NCBI RefSeq assembly: GCF_003865405.1
Contig: NZ_RQVQ01000030.1
Span: forward strand, 241 to 35,509
Source: Paenimyroides tangerinum
GTDB taxonomy: Bacteria > Bacteroidota > Bacteroidia > Flavobacteriales > Flavobacteriaceae
Direction of reading: 5' to 3'
Length of the DNA: 35,269 nucleotides
The notes under the pieces are model-generated. The model did not search any database and had not been told where the DNA came from. It was given only the letters and a program-made list of their open reading frames with translations. This document shows, one piece after another, positions 16,640-24,574 of this stretch (its first letter is position 1; each line of letters begins with the position of its first letter). A program made the position numbers and the translations under genes.

Positions 16640-17209
16640 ATGATGAAAAACCAATACAACCTTAAGATAATTAGATATTTTGTTTGGTTTGCTCCTTTAT
16701 TTATGTTTTCAAGTTTTTTAATTCATCTTTTTATACCTGTAAATCAAGGCATAGACGTAGAAAATTATACATTTGTCTTGATTTCTCTGATTATAATGTT
16801 CTTAAATTGTATTGCTTTATTGATTGTTACGGTTTATGATACAAATAAAACTACGAAAGGAAAAATATTTAATAGAATTAGTTTGTTTTTTGGAACACCG
16901 ATACTGTTTGTAATTTTATTTTTTTATGGAGTCATATTTTCAATGCAAATCAGTCATGAAAAAACAAAATATCTACGTGATGACTGTTTAATGAAACGGA
17001 AAAATATTTTCATTTCAGAAAATAACTATAATTATTCTGCAGGTTATTGCAATACTGCAGAACAAGATTCAATAATCATTGTTGAGGTTTATCGGTGGGG
17101 AACCATTCGTAAATGTGGGATAATTTTAGACAATGTTTACCAAGAAATTGATACTTCTAAAATAACGTTTCTTACTGAAAATCATAAAAAAGAAATTCTG
17201 AGTTATTAA
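16640..17209 (+). CDS. Three-helix membrane protein of unknown function
   Basis: A 189-residue protein with three membrane helices (about 10-31, 44-66 and 82-101), followed by a C-terminal soluble domain with two cysteines (DDCLMKRK and AGYCNTAEQ) and a short beta-rich stretch (SIIIVEVYRWG). I do not recognise the family. The gene comes 114 bases after the sensor kinase and directly before a decayed lipoprotein gene, in a region of lower gene density, which fits lineage-specific content. Start: MM at 16640 or one codon later. Confidence 0.6.
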   Translation: MMKNQYNLKIIRYFVWFAPLFMFSSFLIHLFIPVNQGIDVENYTFVLISLIIMFLNCIALLIVTVYDTNKTTKGKIFNRISLFFGTPILFVILFFYGVIFSMQISHEKTKYLRDDCLMKRKNIFISENNYNYSAGYCNTAEQDSIIIVEVYRWGTIRKCGIILDNVYQEIDTSKITFLTENHKKEILSY

Positions 17210-17225
17210 AGAATATATTTTAAAA

Positions 17226-17556
17226 ATGAGAAAACACACTATTATTTTTTAGTTTTATACCATTAGCTTGTAAAGATGTAAAAACGGAAGAAAAAACTAA
17301 TAAAAAATAAGAATCGAAAAAGAAATAAACACAGTTAATATTACCAAAACATTGATAGCTTAGCAAATTTAGAATATTACTTTTAAGAAAGAGTTCCGGA
17401 ATTGTTGAATGAATAACAAGTTTTAAATGAGTTGAAAATATTGGATAATTATCAAGTAGAAAACCTTTAAATCCGTTGTATTTAGAAGATGATTTTAATG
17501 TTGACGGAAATTTAAACATTTTACTTCCCATTTTTGAAATTAAAACGTGTAACTGA
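17226..17556 (+). pseudogene. Decayed FG-GAP-like lipoprotein gene
   Basis: Pieces of one protein can be read in successive plus-strand frames: MRKHTIIF, then a frame change to SFIPLACKDVKTEEKTNKK (a lipobox PLAC), a stop, then NIDSLANLEYYF*ERVPELLNE*QVLNELKILDNYQVEN with TAA codons where sense codons would be expected, then after another shift NPLYLEDDFNVDGNLNILLP and FEIKTCN before TGA. The last part resembles the DxNxDG loop of exported FG-GAP-like proteins. At least two frameshifts and three stops mark it as dead. The long frame on the opposite strand (17220-17531) has no protein-like features and is explained by this remnant. Confidence 0.6.
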
Positions 17557-17612
17557 ATACGTTTATTTTCATAAAACGTGCTAAATAAAAAATTGAATTT
17601 ATTAACATCACA

Positions 17613-17912
17613 CTAGACACTTTTTTTTATAAGATTGGAATAGATCCAAGTAATTGTAAAAGTTGGTATAAAATCTAAACCAGGCATTATTTCTTCTATA
17701 AAAGCAAAAACTCCACCTACTTTCCCTATTGTTCCTTTAAACATTCTTGTAATCAAAAATGCAGATATTGGAGCCCAAATCACATCGGTAAATTCCCCGA
17801 AAAAGGGAACAACATAGGATAAATAACCAACAAAATCTAAAAGCAAACAAAGAATAAGTTTTCCATATTTTACATTTGATTTAACTGTTGGATTAACAAC
17901 CATTTCTGTCAT
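17613..17912 (-). CDS. Small membrane protein of unknown function
   Basis: A 99-residue protein with two or three hydrophobic segments (LILCLLLDFVGYLSYVVPF, ISAFLITRMF, FIPTFTITWIYSNLI) and the conserved-looking string EEIMPGLDFIPTFT. I recall similar unnamed proteins in flavobacteria but no function. It stands alone: the neighbour downstream is a pseudogene on the other strand, and the 243 bases upstream hold nothing recognisable. Confidence 0.65.
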   Translation of the reverse strand: MTEMVVNPTVKSNVKYGKLILCLLLDFVGYLSYVVPFFGEFTDVIWAPISAFLITRMFKGTIGKVGGVFAFIEEIMPGLDFIPTFTITWIYSNLIKKSV

Positions 17913-18155
17913 ATCAATTTATATTAAATGATTTCTGTATAAACAAATTGAATGCCAATTTAATTCGAAATTTTAAATAGAATAAAAAGTCATTTTTTTA
18001 AAAGTACATCAACAAGTTCAAAATAAATAGATTATATAATTTAAAGATCAAAATTACATTTAAATTAGCTGATTTGATTCGAATTTAACGTAACTTTATG
18101 GCGTTCTATTTTTTAAGATAACTAAATTTTCATTTTATAAATTGATATTAACCAA

Positions 18156-18818
18156 ATGATTAAAGCTCAAAACATTCAAAAATTTTATAACGATTTACAG
18201 GTTTTAAAAGGAATTGATTTAGAAATAAACAAAGGTGAAATTGTTTCGATTGTAGGTTCTTCTGGAGCAGGAAAAACTACATTATTACAAATTTTAGGAA
18301 CTTTGGATAGGCCAAATTCAAATCAAAATGCTTCTTTGATTATTAATAATGTTGATATTCTAAAACTTAATGATAAAGAGTTGTCTAAATTTAGAAATCT
18401 GAATTTGGGTTTTATTTTTCAATTTCATCAATTACTTCCTGAGTTTACAGCTTTAGAAAATGTTTGCATTCCTGCGTTTATTGCTGGAAAGGATAAAAAG
18501 GAAACAGAATCTGAAGCAAAAAAATTACTAGAATATTTAGGACTTTCACATCGAGAAAAACATTTTCCTTCTGAATTATCAGGCGGTGAACAACAACGTG
18601 TTGCAGTTGCAAGAGCTTTGATAAACAAACCAGCAGTAATTTATGCAGACGAACCTTCAGGAAATTTAGATACTCAATCGGCAGAAAATCTGCATCAATT
18701 GTTTTTTAAATTAAGAGATGAAATGAATCAAACATTTGTCATCGTAACACATAATTTAGAATTAGCAAATATGGCTGATAAAAAATTGGTTATGGTTGAT
18801 GGAAATTTACAGAAATAA
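18156..18818 (+). CDS. ABC transporter ATP-binding protein (LolD-type)
   Basis: A 220-residue ABC ATPase. Walker A is GSSGAGKTT (34-42), the Q-loop region is [18 protein letters not shown], the signature is LSGGEQQR (about 141-148), and Walker B with its catalytic Glu is [12 protein letters not shown]. The [14 protein letters not shown] stretch and the length are those of LolD/MacB-type ATPases, which drive lipoprotein release from the inner membrane or related mechanotransmission. No LolC/LolE-type permease gene is beside it, so the partner must be encoded elsewhere; in flavobacteria this separation appears common. Assignment to LolD rather than another MacB-like system is likely but not certain. 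Confidence 0.88.
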   Translation: MIKAQNIQKFYNDLQVLKGIDLEINKGEIVSIVGSSGAGKTTLLQILGTLDRPNSNQNASLIINNVDILKLNDKELSKFRNLNLGFIFQFHQLLPEFTALENVCIPAFIAGKDKKETESEAKKLLEYLGLSHREKHFPSELSGGEQQRVAVARALINKPAVIYADEPSGNLDTQSAENLHQLFFKLRDEMNQTFVIVTHNLELANMADKKLVMVDGNLQK

Positions 18819-18930
18819 AAGAGTTGAAATGATTAATGAAATATTAACAAATCACAATATATTTCTATTGATTAAAAGTTGTTGAAAAGTCTGAATTTAA
18901 GTTCCATTACAATTCTAAAAAAAACTATAT

Positions 18931-19581
18931 TTAAGATCTACATAATTCTAATATCAATTTTTGTATTTCATCAGCTTTATTCATTGTCATGAGATGACCT
19001 CCATTTTGAATAATATAATTGCTTTTAACATTCTTAAATGGAATAATTTTATCCTTATTTCCGTGTATATGAACAACATTTTTGGGTATTGTTTTATTCT
19101 TCCAATTGGATATTTCATTTATAGCCCAACTTAGAAAATCTGGATCTGTATCTTTCAATATTTCGCATAACAATTTTTTCTCTTCAATTGTTTTTGCTCC
19201 AAAAAGCCAGAATAAAATTGGATTTGGTTTTTTAAGAATTGATTTAGGTATTAATCTGTTAAATTTTAATTTCCCTAAAAGACGATATATTAAAGGAATT
19301 TCAAATTTATCTTTAGCAGAAGCAATTAGAATTATTTTTTGATAACGTTTAATTTTAGCAATTTCCATTAAAAGAATTCCTCCAAAAGAAAGTCCTATTA
19401 AAATTGGATTTTCATCCGATAATTTTTCTGAAATTCTCTTGGCATAACTTTCAATTGTTTCGTTATTCTCAATTTCAATCCAAGCGATGTGTTCAATTGG
19501 TAAATCTCCAAAATCTATATTATTAAAAGCACGATAATCTGCCCCTAAACCGCTAAAAATGTAAACCTTAGTAATATTCAT
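18931..19581 (-). CDS. Alpha/beta hydrolase
   Basis: A 216-residue alpha/beta hydrolase fold protein without a signal peptide. The oxyanion strand is VYIFSGLGADYRAF, the nucleophile elbow is GLSFGG with Ser65, the acid is probably Asp177 in HGNKDKI, and the catalytic His196 is in GGHLMT. The small size and a short helical cap (about 100-160) fit an esterase or thioesterase-like enzyme of unknown substrate. It is convergent with the ABC ATPase and is a single-gene unit. Confidence 0.85.
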   Translation of the reverse strand: MNITKVYIFSGLGADYRAFNNIDFGDLPIEHIAWIEIENNETIESYAKRISEKLSDENPILIGLSFGGILLMEIAKIKRYQKIILIASAKDKFEIPLIYRLLGKLKFNRLIPKSILKKPNPILFWLFGAKTIEEKKLLCEILKDTDPDFLSWAINEISNWKNKTIPKNVVHIHGNKDKIIPFKNVKSNYIIQNGGHLMTMNKADEIQKLILELCRS

Positions 19582-19836
19582 TTAAAGTAAATCTTTTTAT
19601 CAAATCCAAATAATATTGATCGAATCATAATCCAACCCAAAAAACACTAATAAATAAAGTGTTATTAGTTAAAGAGTTACAATTTTGAGTTTAGAGCTTC
19701 AAAATTTTCAGACATAAAAAGCTCTAATATGTTTTGTGTAAATATAACTATAGTTAAAAATAATATCATAGGTAAATTACAATTCTTGTGTTTAAATTGA
19801 ATTATTAACTTTCTTGTACATTGACCTTTTTAATCG

Positions 19837-20001
19837 TTAACTATATTCATCTAAAAATAGCTTTATATTCTGTTTATATATCGAAAAAGTACTTTGTATA
19901 AAACTTTTAAGAAACGAATATTGCTGTTCATCGAAAAACACTTTTGATTTACTCAATTTTTTATTACTCTGTGAAAAATTTATACCCAGTTCTTTTATGT
20001 T
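19837..20001 (-). pseudogene. Possible remnant of a coding region
   Basis: A minus-strand open stretch of 54 codons ending in TAA, with protein-like composition (SKSKVFFDEQQYSFLKSF, then IYKQNIKLFLDEYS). There is no in-frame ATG: an ATG just upstream opens a different frame (MKHKRTGYKFFTE then stop), which could be joined to it by one frameshift. I do not recognise the protein. It could equally be chance in A+T-rich DNA. Confidence 0.25.
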
Positions 20002-20023
20002 TCATATATTCAACTCATAAACA

Positions 20024-20054
20024 AAAAAACATCTTTCAATGAAAGATGTTTTTT
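20024..20054. terminator. Bidirectional terminator
   Basis: A perfect 14-bp stem (AAAAAACATCTTTC with GAAAGATGTTTTTT) around a 3-base loop. It directly follows the stop of the minus-strand gene at 20063, and T runs occur on both sides. Confidence 0.85.
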
Positions 20055-20062
20055 AGGTTTTT

Positions 20063-20299
20063 CTACCAATTCAATTCTTTTACGCCTTTTATAAAAATCC
20101 AACGCATATATATTTTTTGACCTTGCTGTGTATCAAAAACTTTAAATTGAGGTGCAAAAATAGTTGCAACAACTGCTCCAATCAAGGATCCCCAAATCGA
20201 AGTTAAATCCGTAAAATAATCAATTGGAATTCTAACGATTATAAATAAAATCGCAAAACATAAAAATTGTGCAATAAACACTTTTGTTTTCTTATTCAT
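20063..20299 (-). CDS. Small membrane protein downstream of the RNA methylase
   Basis: A 78-residue protein with two membrane helices (about 7-25 and 34-50) and a basic C-terminal tail (YMRWIFIKGVKELNW). The function is unknown; I recall similar small proteins beside this methylase in flavobacteria. The start codon shares one base with the stop of the upstream gene (TAATG), so translation is coupled. The terminator at 20024 ends the two-gene unit. Confidence 0.7.
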   Translation of the reverse strand: MNKKTKVFIAQFLCFAILFIIVRIPIDYFTDLTSIWGSLIGAVVATIFAPQFKVFDTQQGQKIYMRWIFIKGVKELNW

Positions 20300-21462
20300 T
20301 ATTCTTCGTTTTTTTGAAATTTTGTACGTTTACTGCCTGCATACATTTCGTATTTAACCAAACGTGATTCTAATTTTCCGTTAAACAATTTAATTTTTCT
20401 TGATGGTTTTAAACCTACAAATTTAAGAGCTTCAATGTTTCCGGTAATAAACCAAGAATTTGTTCCTGGATAACTCTGCTTTAACGTATCCCCGATTTCA
20501 CGATAAAAACGTTCCAAATCAATATCTAAACGTTCGCCGTAAGGAGGATTGAAAACCATGTGCAACGTTCCTTCGGTTTCTTTTTCTGTATCAAAGAAAT
20601 TTGCTTCTTCAATTTGAATATAATCATCAAGATTTGCATTTTTAATATTTGATTTTGCTTTCATCACAGCCGATGGAGCTTTATCATAACCTTTTATGGT
20701 ATAATGAAATTCGCGTGTTTTGTTTAATAACGAAGTTTCTACTTTTTCAAATAAATCATTGTCCCAATCGCTCCATTTCTCGAAAGCAAATTCTTTACGA
20801 TTGATGTTTGCCGGAATGTTACAAGCAATCATAGCAGCTTCTGCCAAGAAAGTTCCAGAACCACACATTGGATCTAAGAAATGAGAATTTCCGTCCCAAC
20901 CAGACATTAATAAAATACCAGCAGCTAAAACCTCATTAATCGGTGCTAAATTCGTTGCAGTTCGATAACCACGATGGTGCAATGAAGCTCCAGAAGTATC
21001 TAAAGAAACCGTACAAATATCATTTTGAATGTGAATATTGATACGAACATCCGGATAATCTTTATCAATATCAGGACGTTTTCCAACCGCATCTCTAAAT
21101 TGGTCAACAATAGCATCTTTTGTTTTTAATGCCACGAATAACGAATGATTGAAATGTTCTGAATTCAAAGTTACATCAACTACAAACGTTTGATTTACTC
21201 TAAAAACTTTTGCCCAATCAATACTTTGAACACCTTTATATAAACTTTGATCGTTATAAACTTTGAAAGTTGCGATAGGTTTTAAAACCTTTAAAGCTGT
21301 ACGTAAAGCTAAATTTGCTTTATACATAAAACCTTTATCACCATAAAAACTCACCATTCGAACACCTTGTTCTACATTTTGAGCTCCTAATTGATTTAAT
21401 TCTTTTGCTAAAACCTCTTCAAATCCAAAGAATGTTTTTGCTACCATTTTAAAATTTTCCAT
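20299..21462 (-). CDS. THUMP-domain class I RNA methyltransferase (RlmL-N-like)
   Basis: A 387-residue SAM-dependent methyltransferase. Residues about 45-155 are the THUMP RNA-binding domain, and the Rossmann domain follows with LDPMCGSGTFLAEAAMIA (SAM site) and the catalytic NPPYGERL, the NPPY signature of N-methylation of a base exocyclic amine. The architecture matches the YpsC/RlmL N-terminal half, which makes m2G in 23S rRNA (position 2445 in E. coli); the second RlmK half is absent, as usual outside enterics. It is co-transcribed with the small membrane protein and divergent from another methyltransferase gene, with back-to-back -7 boxes between. Confidence 0.9.
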   Translation of the reverse strand: MENFKMVAKTFFGFEEVLAKELNQLGAQNVEQGVRMVSFYGDKGFMYKANLALRTALKVLKPIATFKVYNDQSLYKGVQSIDWAKVFRVNQTFVVDVTLNSEHFNHSLFVALKTKDAIVDQFRDAVGKRPDIDKDYPDVRINIHIQNDICTVSLDTSGASLHHRGYRTATNLAPINEVLAAGILLMSGWDGNSHFLDPMCGSGTFLAEAAMIACNIPANINRKEFAFEKWSDWDNDLFEKVETSLLNKTREFHYTIKGYDKAPSAVMKAKSNIKNANLDDYIQIEEANFFDTEKETEGTLHMVFNPPYGERLDIDLERFYREIGDTLKQSYPGTNSWFITGNIEALKFVGLKPSRKIKLFNGKLESRLVKYEMYAGSKRTKFQKNEE

Positions 21463-21513
21463 ACTCGATATTCCCTTCCTTCAGGAATCATAAATTTAAA
21501 TTCAATATATCTA

Positions 21514-21521
21514 CAAAAATA
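21514..21521 (-). promoter_or_regulatory. -7 box of the THUMP methylase promoter
   Basis: TATTTTTG on the minus strand (CAAAAATA on the plus strand) fits TAnnTTTG. It is three bases from an identical box on the other strand. The gene's ATG is about 50 bases downstream. Confidence 0.45.
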
Positions 21522-21524
21522 GCT

Positions 21525-21532
21525 TATTTTTG
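21525..21532 (+). promoter_or_regulatory. -7 box of the SAM methyltransferase promoter
   Basis: TATTTTTG fits TAnnTTTG, 27 bases before the ATG at 21560. Its end forms an in-frame TTG at 21530, and an ATG at 21534 is in another frame and stops after two codons; both support 21560 as the real start. Confidence 0.55.
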
Positions 21533-21559
21533 TATGTTATAAAAAAAATAAAACGCCCA

Positions 21560-22291
21560 ATGCAAAAAGAAACAAAAACGTGGTTTGCTTCGTGGTTTGA
21601 CACGCCTTATTACCACATTTTATATAAAGATAGAGATCACGCAGAAGCTCAATTGTTCATTGATAACTTAAATCAGTACTTAAACTTACCAGAAGATGCG
21701 CAAGTTTTAGATTTAGCCTGTGGTCGTGGACGTCATTCGGTTTATTTAAACAAATTAGGTCACAAAGTAATCGGCGCAGATTTGTCTGAAAACAGTATCA
21801 ATTATGCAAAACAATTTGAAAATGATACGTTGAAATTTGTTGTTCACGATATGCGTCAACCGTTTGAAGAAAAGTTTGACACGATTTTAAATTTATTCAC
21901 AAGTTTTGGATATTTCCCTGACGAAAAAGATAATTTAACTACGCTTAAAGCAATTCAAGAGAGTTTAACCGAATACGGTTTAGCTGTTTTGGATTTTATG
22001 AATGCTGAAAAAGTAATAAAGAATTTAGTTCCTTCGGAAGTAAAAACAGTTGAAGGAATCGATTTTCATATAACAAGAAAATTTGAAAATGGATTTATTT
22101 ACAAAAACATCAAATTTGAAGACGATGGAGAAAGCTTTGATTTCACAGAACGAGTTCGAGCTTTAACTTTAGAAGATTTTGAAAAAATGATGGATGAAGC
22201 AGGGATTTTCTTATTAGATATTTTTGGAAATTACAAACTTCAAAAATTCAATAACGAGGAATCAGATCGTTTAATTATGATTTTTAAATAA
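21560..22291 (+). CDS. Class I SAM-dependent methyltransferase
   Basis: A 243-residue methyltransferase. Motif I is VLDLACGRGRHSVYLNKLG, the acidic ribose-binding residue follows in VIGADLSENSI, and the later FDTILNLFTSFGYF and LAVLDFMN correspond to motifs II-III. The N-terminus WFASWFDTPYYHILYKDRD is characteristic of a conserved bacterial group of unknown substrate. It is soluble and probably acts on a small molecule. The stop is 1 base before the ZIP transporter gene, so they form an operon, although a metabolic connection is not apparent. Confidence 0.88.
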   Translation: MQKETKTWFASWFDTPYYHILYKDRDHAEAQLFIDNLNQYLNLPEDAQVLDLACGRGRHSVYLNKLGHKVIGADLSENSINYAKQFENDTLKFVVHDMRQPFEEKFDTILNLFTSFGYFPDEKDNLTTLKAIQESLTEYGLAVLDFMNAEKVIKNLVPSEVKTVEGIDFHITRKFENGFIYKNIKFEDDGESFDFTERVRALTLEDFEKMMDEAGIFLLDIFGNYKLQKFNNEESDRLIMIFK

Positions 22292-22292
22292 A

Positions 22293-23135
22293 ATGTTAGT
22301 TTATATTTTACCTTTTGTATCGATTGTTTTAGGTTATTTAATTGCTATATTTTTTCAACCTAAAAACAAACAGAATCTAAAATTACTTTTAGCATTTAGT
22401 GGTGCTTTTTTGTTAACGATTACAGTTTCGCATTTGCTACCTGAAGTATATTATCACGAAATTGAGAAGGAGATAAAAACGGAACTTGTTGCAAAACAAG
22501 AAAATCATAATCATCACGACCATTCGCACGATGACCACAATCTTAGCCACGATTTGCATAATCACGATTCGCATCAAGTAGCAGAAGTTGACAATCATTC
22601 TGGTCACAATCACAACCACAATCACGGTTCTCTGAAAATTATCGGATTGTTTATTATGATTGGAATTGTTTTTCAGATTGTTTTGGAATATTTTTCTCGA
22701 GGTGCAGAACATGGTCACGTTCACATTCATGAAAAAATGTCAAAGATTCCGTGGGCTTTATTTATCAGTTTAAGTTTGCATGCGCTTTTGGAAGGAATGC
22801 CGTTAAGTCATCAAAATAATTTAGCATTAGGGATTGCAATTCACCACTTGCCAATTGCAATTATATTGACTTCGTTTTTTATGCAAGCAGAACTAAATAA
22901 GAAAAGTATTTTTCTGTTTATGATGTTTTTTTCTGTGATGACACCTTTAGGAACAATTGCATCTGAACAATTGAGTTTCTTGAATAATTATTACACCGAA
23001 ATATCAGCTATTGTTGTCGGAATTTTATTCCATATTTCATCAACAATAATTTTTGAAAGTAGCGAAGGTCATAAATTCAATTTAGCTAAACTAATCGCAA
23101 TTATATTAGGAATCATTTTAGGTTATTTTGTATAA
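22293..23135 (+). CDS. ZIP family metal transporter with His-rich loop
   Basis: A 280-residue membrane protein of the ZIP (ZRT/IRT-like) family, importing Zn2+ or other divalent metal ions. Membrane helices flank a cytoplasmic loop (about 70-113) packed with His and Asp (HNHHDHSHDDH..., HNHNHNHG) that would bind or sense metal. The transport-site motifs are HALLEGMP in helix IV and HHLPIA in helix V, which hold the binuclear metal centre. It begins 1 base after the methyltransferase stop and is followed by a terminator. No Zur-type operator was recognised upstream. Confidence 0.9.
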   Translation: MLVYILPFVSIVLGYLIAIFFQPKNKQNLKLLLAFSGAFLLTITVSHLLPEVYYHEIEKEIKTELVAKQENHNHHDHSHDDHNLSHDLHNHDSHQVAEVDNHSGHNHNHNHGSLKIIGLFIMIGIVFQIVLEYFSRGAEHGHVHIHEKMSKIPWALFISLSLHALLEGMPLSHQNNLALGIAIHHLPIAIILTSFFMQAELNKKSIFLFMMFFSVMTPLGTIASEQLSFLNNYYTEISAIVVGILFHISSTIIFESSEGHKFNLAKLIAIILGIILGYFV

Positions 23136-23184
23136 TCTGAATTTTAAAAACAATAGAGGTCAATTCAGTACTTTAAAAAATATT

Positions 23185-23221
23185 AATCACTAAGAATAAT
23201 TTAATCTTAGTGATTTTTTTT
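23185..23221 (+). terminator. Rho-independent terminator after the ZIP gene
   Basis: AATCACTAAGA at 23185-23195 pairs with TCTTAGTGATT at 23205-23215, followed by a T run. Confidence 0.85.
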
Positions 23222-23373
23222 ATACAAGAGAATTTATCAAACCAAAAAAAATAGAAATCATAAAGTATAACATAATATTTTTACAAACCTCAATCATAAT
23301 GTTAAAAAACATTTGTTAAAATTAACATTTTCCATATATTAGCGACTAAATTAATACAAAAACAAAAATTGTT

Positions 23374-23715
23374 ATGGATGCTCAAAAAGTAGATATGTTT
23401 ATGATGACAAATGCGAAGTTTTTCGAATCTCATCAAGTATATAATATTAGAAATATTTTATTAGAAATTGACGAATCTAAATGGATTTACATATCTTCTA
23501 TACAATTTAAAGATCCTACCAATATGTTAATCGTTTCTATATTAGCCGGAGCTTGGGGAATTGATCGTTTTTTAATCGGAGATACTGGAATCGGAATCGG
23601 AAAACTTTTAACTTGTGGAGGTTTTGGAATTTGGGCTATTGTGGATTTATTTTTAATAATGGGTGCAACTAGAGAAAAAAATCTAGAAACTTTTATGATG
23701 CATGCTAGACTATGA
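23374..23715 (+). CDS. TM2 domain protein
   Basis: A 113-residue protein with an N-terminal soluble half (about 1-48) and a TM2 domain: helix 1 MLIVSILAGAWGIDRFLIG, the DRFxxG turn and GxGIGKLLTCGG, then helix 2 FGIWAIVDLFLI. TM2 proteins are small membrane proteins of unknown role. It opens a four-gene unit; its stop overlaps the next start (ATGA). A weak -7 box (TATATTAG) lies about 40 bases upstream. Confidence 0.87.
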   Translation: MDAQKVDMFMMTNAKFFESHQVYNIRNILLEIDESKWIYISSIQFKDPTNMLIVSILAGAWGIDRFLIGDTGIGIGKLLTCGGFGIWAIVDLFLIMGATREKNLETFMMHARL

Positions 23716-24125
23716 TTCGAAATAGAAACAAGCTGTATTTTTTTTTATTTACAGCTTGTATCTTTGGTTATGTATGGCTTTACTTAAATTTTTCAAATTC
23801 AAATATTAATTCAGGAATTACCGCTTGTTATTTTAAAAATTTAACTTCTCTTCCTTGTCCTTCTTGCGGATCAACGAGATCAGCTGTTTCAATTTTAAAC
23901 GGAAATTTTATTGACGCTTTCCTGATAAATCCACTTGGTTTTATTGTTGTTACGATTATGTTTATCATTCCGATTTGGATTTTATTGGACTTAATTTTAA
24001 AAAAAGATTCTTTCTTTAATTTTTATAAAACCTCAGAAAAAAAACTTCAGAAACCGATAATTTACATTCCTCTTCTTGTTTTAATCTTAGCAAATTGGAT
24101 TTGGAATATAAAAAAACTACTATGA
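23712..24125 (+). CDS. DUF2752 membrane protein
   Basis: A 137-residue protein with three hydrophobic segments and the DUF2752 hallmark LPCPSCGSTRSA (Cys49, Cys52) followed by LNGNFIDAFLINPLGF. The paired cysteines lie at a membrane border and could bind a metal or be redox-active; the function is unknown. It overlaps both neighbours by four bases (ATGA), so translation of TM2, DUF2752 and DUF4870 genes is coupled. Confidence 0.87.
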   Translation: MIRNRNKLYFFLFTACIFGYVWLYLNFSNSNINSGITACYFKNLTSLPCPSCGSTRSAVSILNGNFIDAFLINPLGFIVVTIMFIIPIWILLDLILKKDSFFNFYKTSEKKLQKPIIYIPLLVLILANWIWNIKKLL

Positions 24126-24574
24126 TAAGAATCAAGAATTTGGATATTAAACCTACAGAACATGAAAAAGAAAAAGCTTCTAACAGCTATCTCATGTCTT
24201 TGGTTGGAATTATAATTGGGTTACCAATTCCAATTGTAAATCTAATTTGTACATTAATTTTCTTTTTTGGAAACAGAAATGCAACCTATTTTGTCAAATG
24301 GCATTGCACACAAGCTTTGATTTCTCAGTTTATTCTTTTAATTGTAAACAACATTGCTTTCTGGTGGACGATTTCAATTATTATAGATTTTAATAATTTC
24401 TCGAATGCTTACTTCGCTTACATTTTGGTATTATTCATTTTCAATATAACTGAATTTATTATGACGATTTATTCTGCAATTGAAACAAGAAAAGGAATTC
24501 AAGTTGAATGGTGGATTTATGGTGGTTTAACTAACTTAATTTTAAATTCGAAAAATGAAAAAAATAATATTTGA
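24122..24574 (+). CDS. DUF4870-like membrane protein
   Basis: A 150-residue protein with four membrane helices in a Tic20/DUF4870-like pattern: a short cytoplasmic start, helix with IIIGLPIPIVNLICTLIFFF, then VKWHCTQALISQFILL, which matches the family's 'HAxQAL' type segment, and two more helices. An open frame reaches 24095, but ATG 24122 overlaps the previous stop as ATGA, the same coupling seen in this operon, and is preferred. It overlaps the next gene by 20 bases. Function unknown. Confidence 0.8.
   Translation: MIRIKNLDIKPTEHEKEKASNSYLMSLVGIIIGLPIPIVNLICTLIFFFGNRNATYFVKWHCTQALISQFILLIVNNIAFWWTISIIIDFNNFSNAYFAYILVLFIFNITEFIMTIYSAIETRKGIQVEWWIYGGLTNLILNSKNEKNNI

Larger units (their letters stand above)
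19582..20062. other. Gene-poor intergenic region with hairpins and an ORF remnant
   Basis: 481 bases without an intact gene. It holds two alternative hairpins at 19643-19669 (AACACT/AGTGTT or ACTAATAA/TTATTAGT, mutually exclusive), a 9-bp inverted repeat TTAGAGCTT/AAGCTCTAA at 19691-19727, a possible coding remnant on the minus strand at 19837-20001, and the terminator at 20024-20054. Confidence 0.5.

Noticed and set aside
17220..17531. 103-codon minus-strand frame
   Set aside because: Its translation has no recognisable features, while the plus strand holds segments of a decayed lipoprotein; treated as antisense artefact.
22495..22630. Apparent tandem DNA repeat in the ZIP gene
   Set aside because: Irregular runs of His and Asp codons rather than a true repeat; explained by the metal-binding loop.
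22437..22730. Minus-strand frame rich in Val/Ile/Met
   Set aside because: It is the complement of the His-rich loop of the ZIP transporter; the composition is explained by the repeated CAT/CAC/GAT codons.
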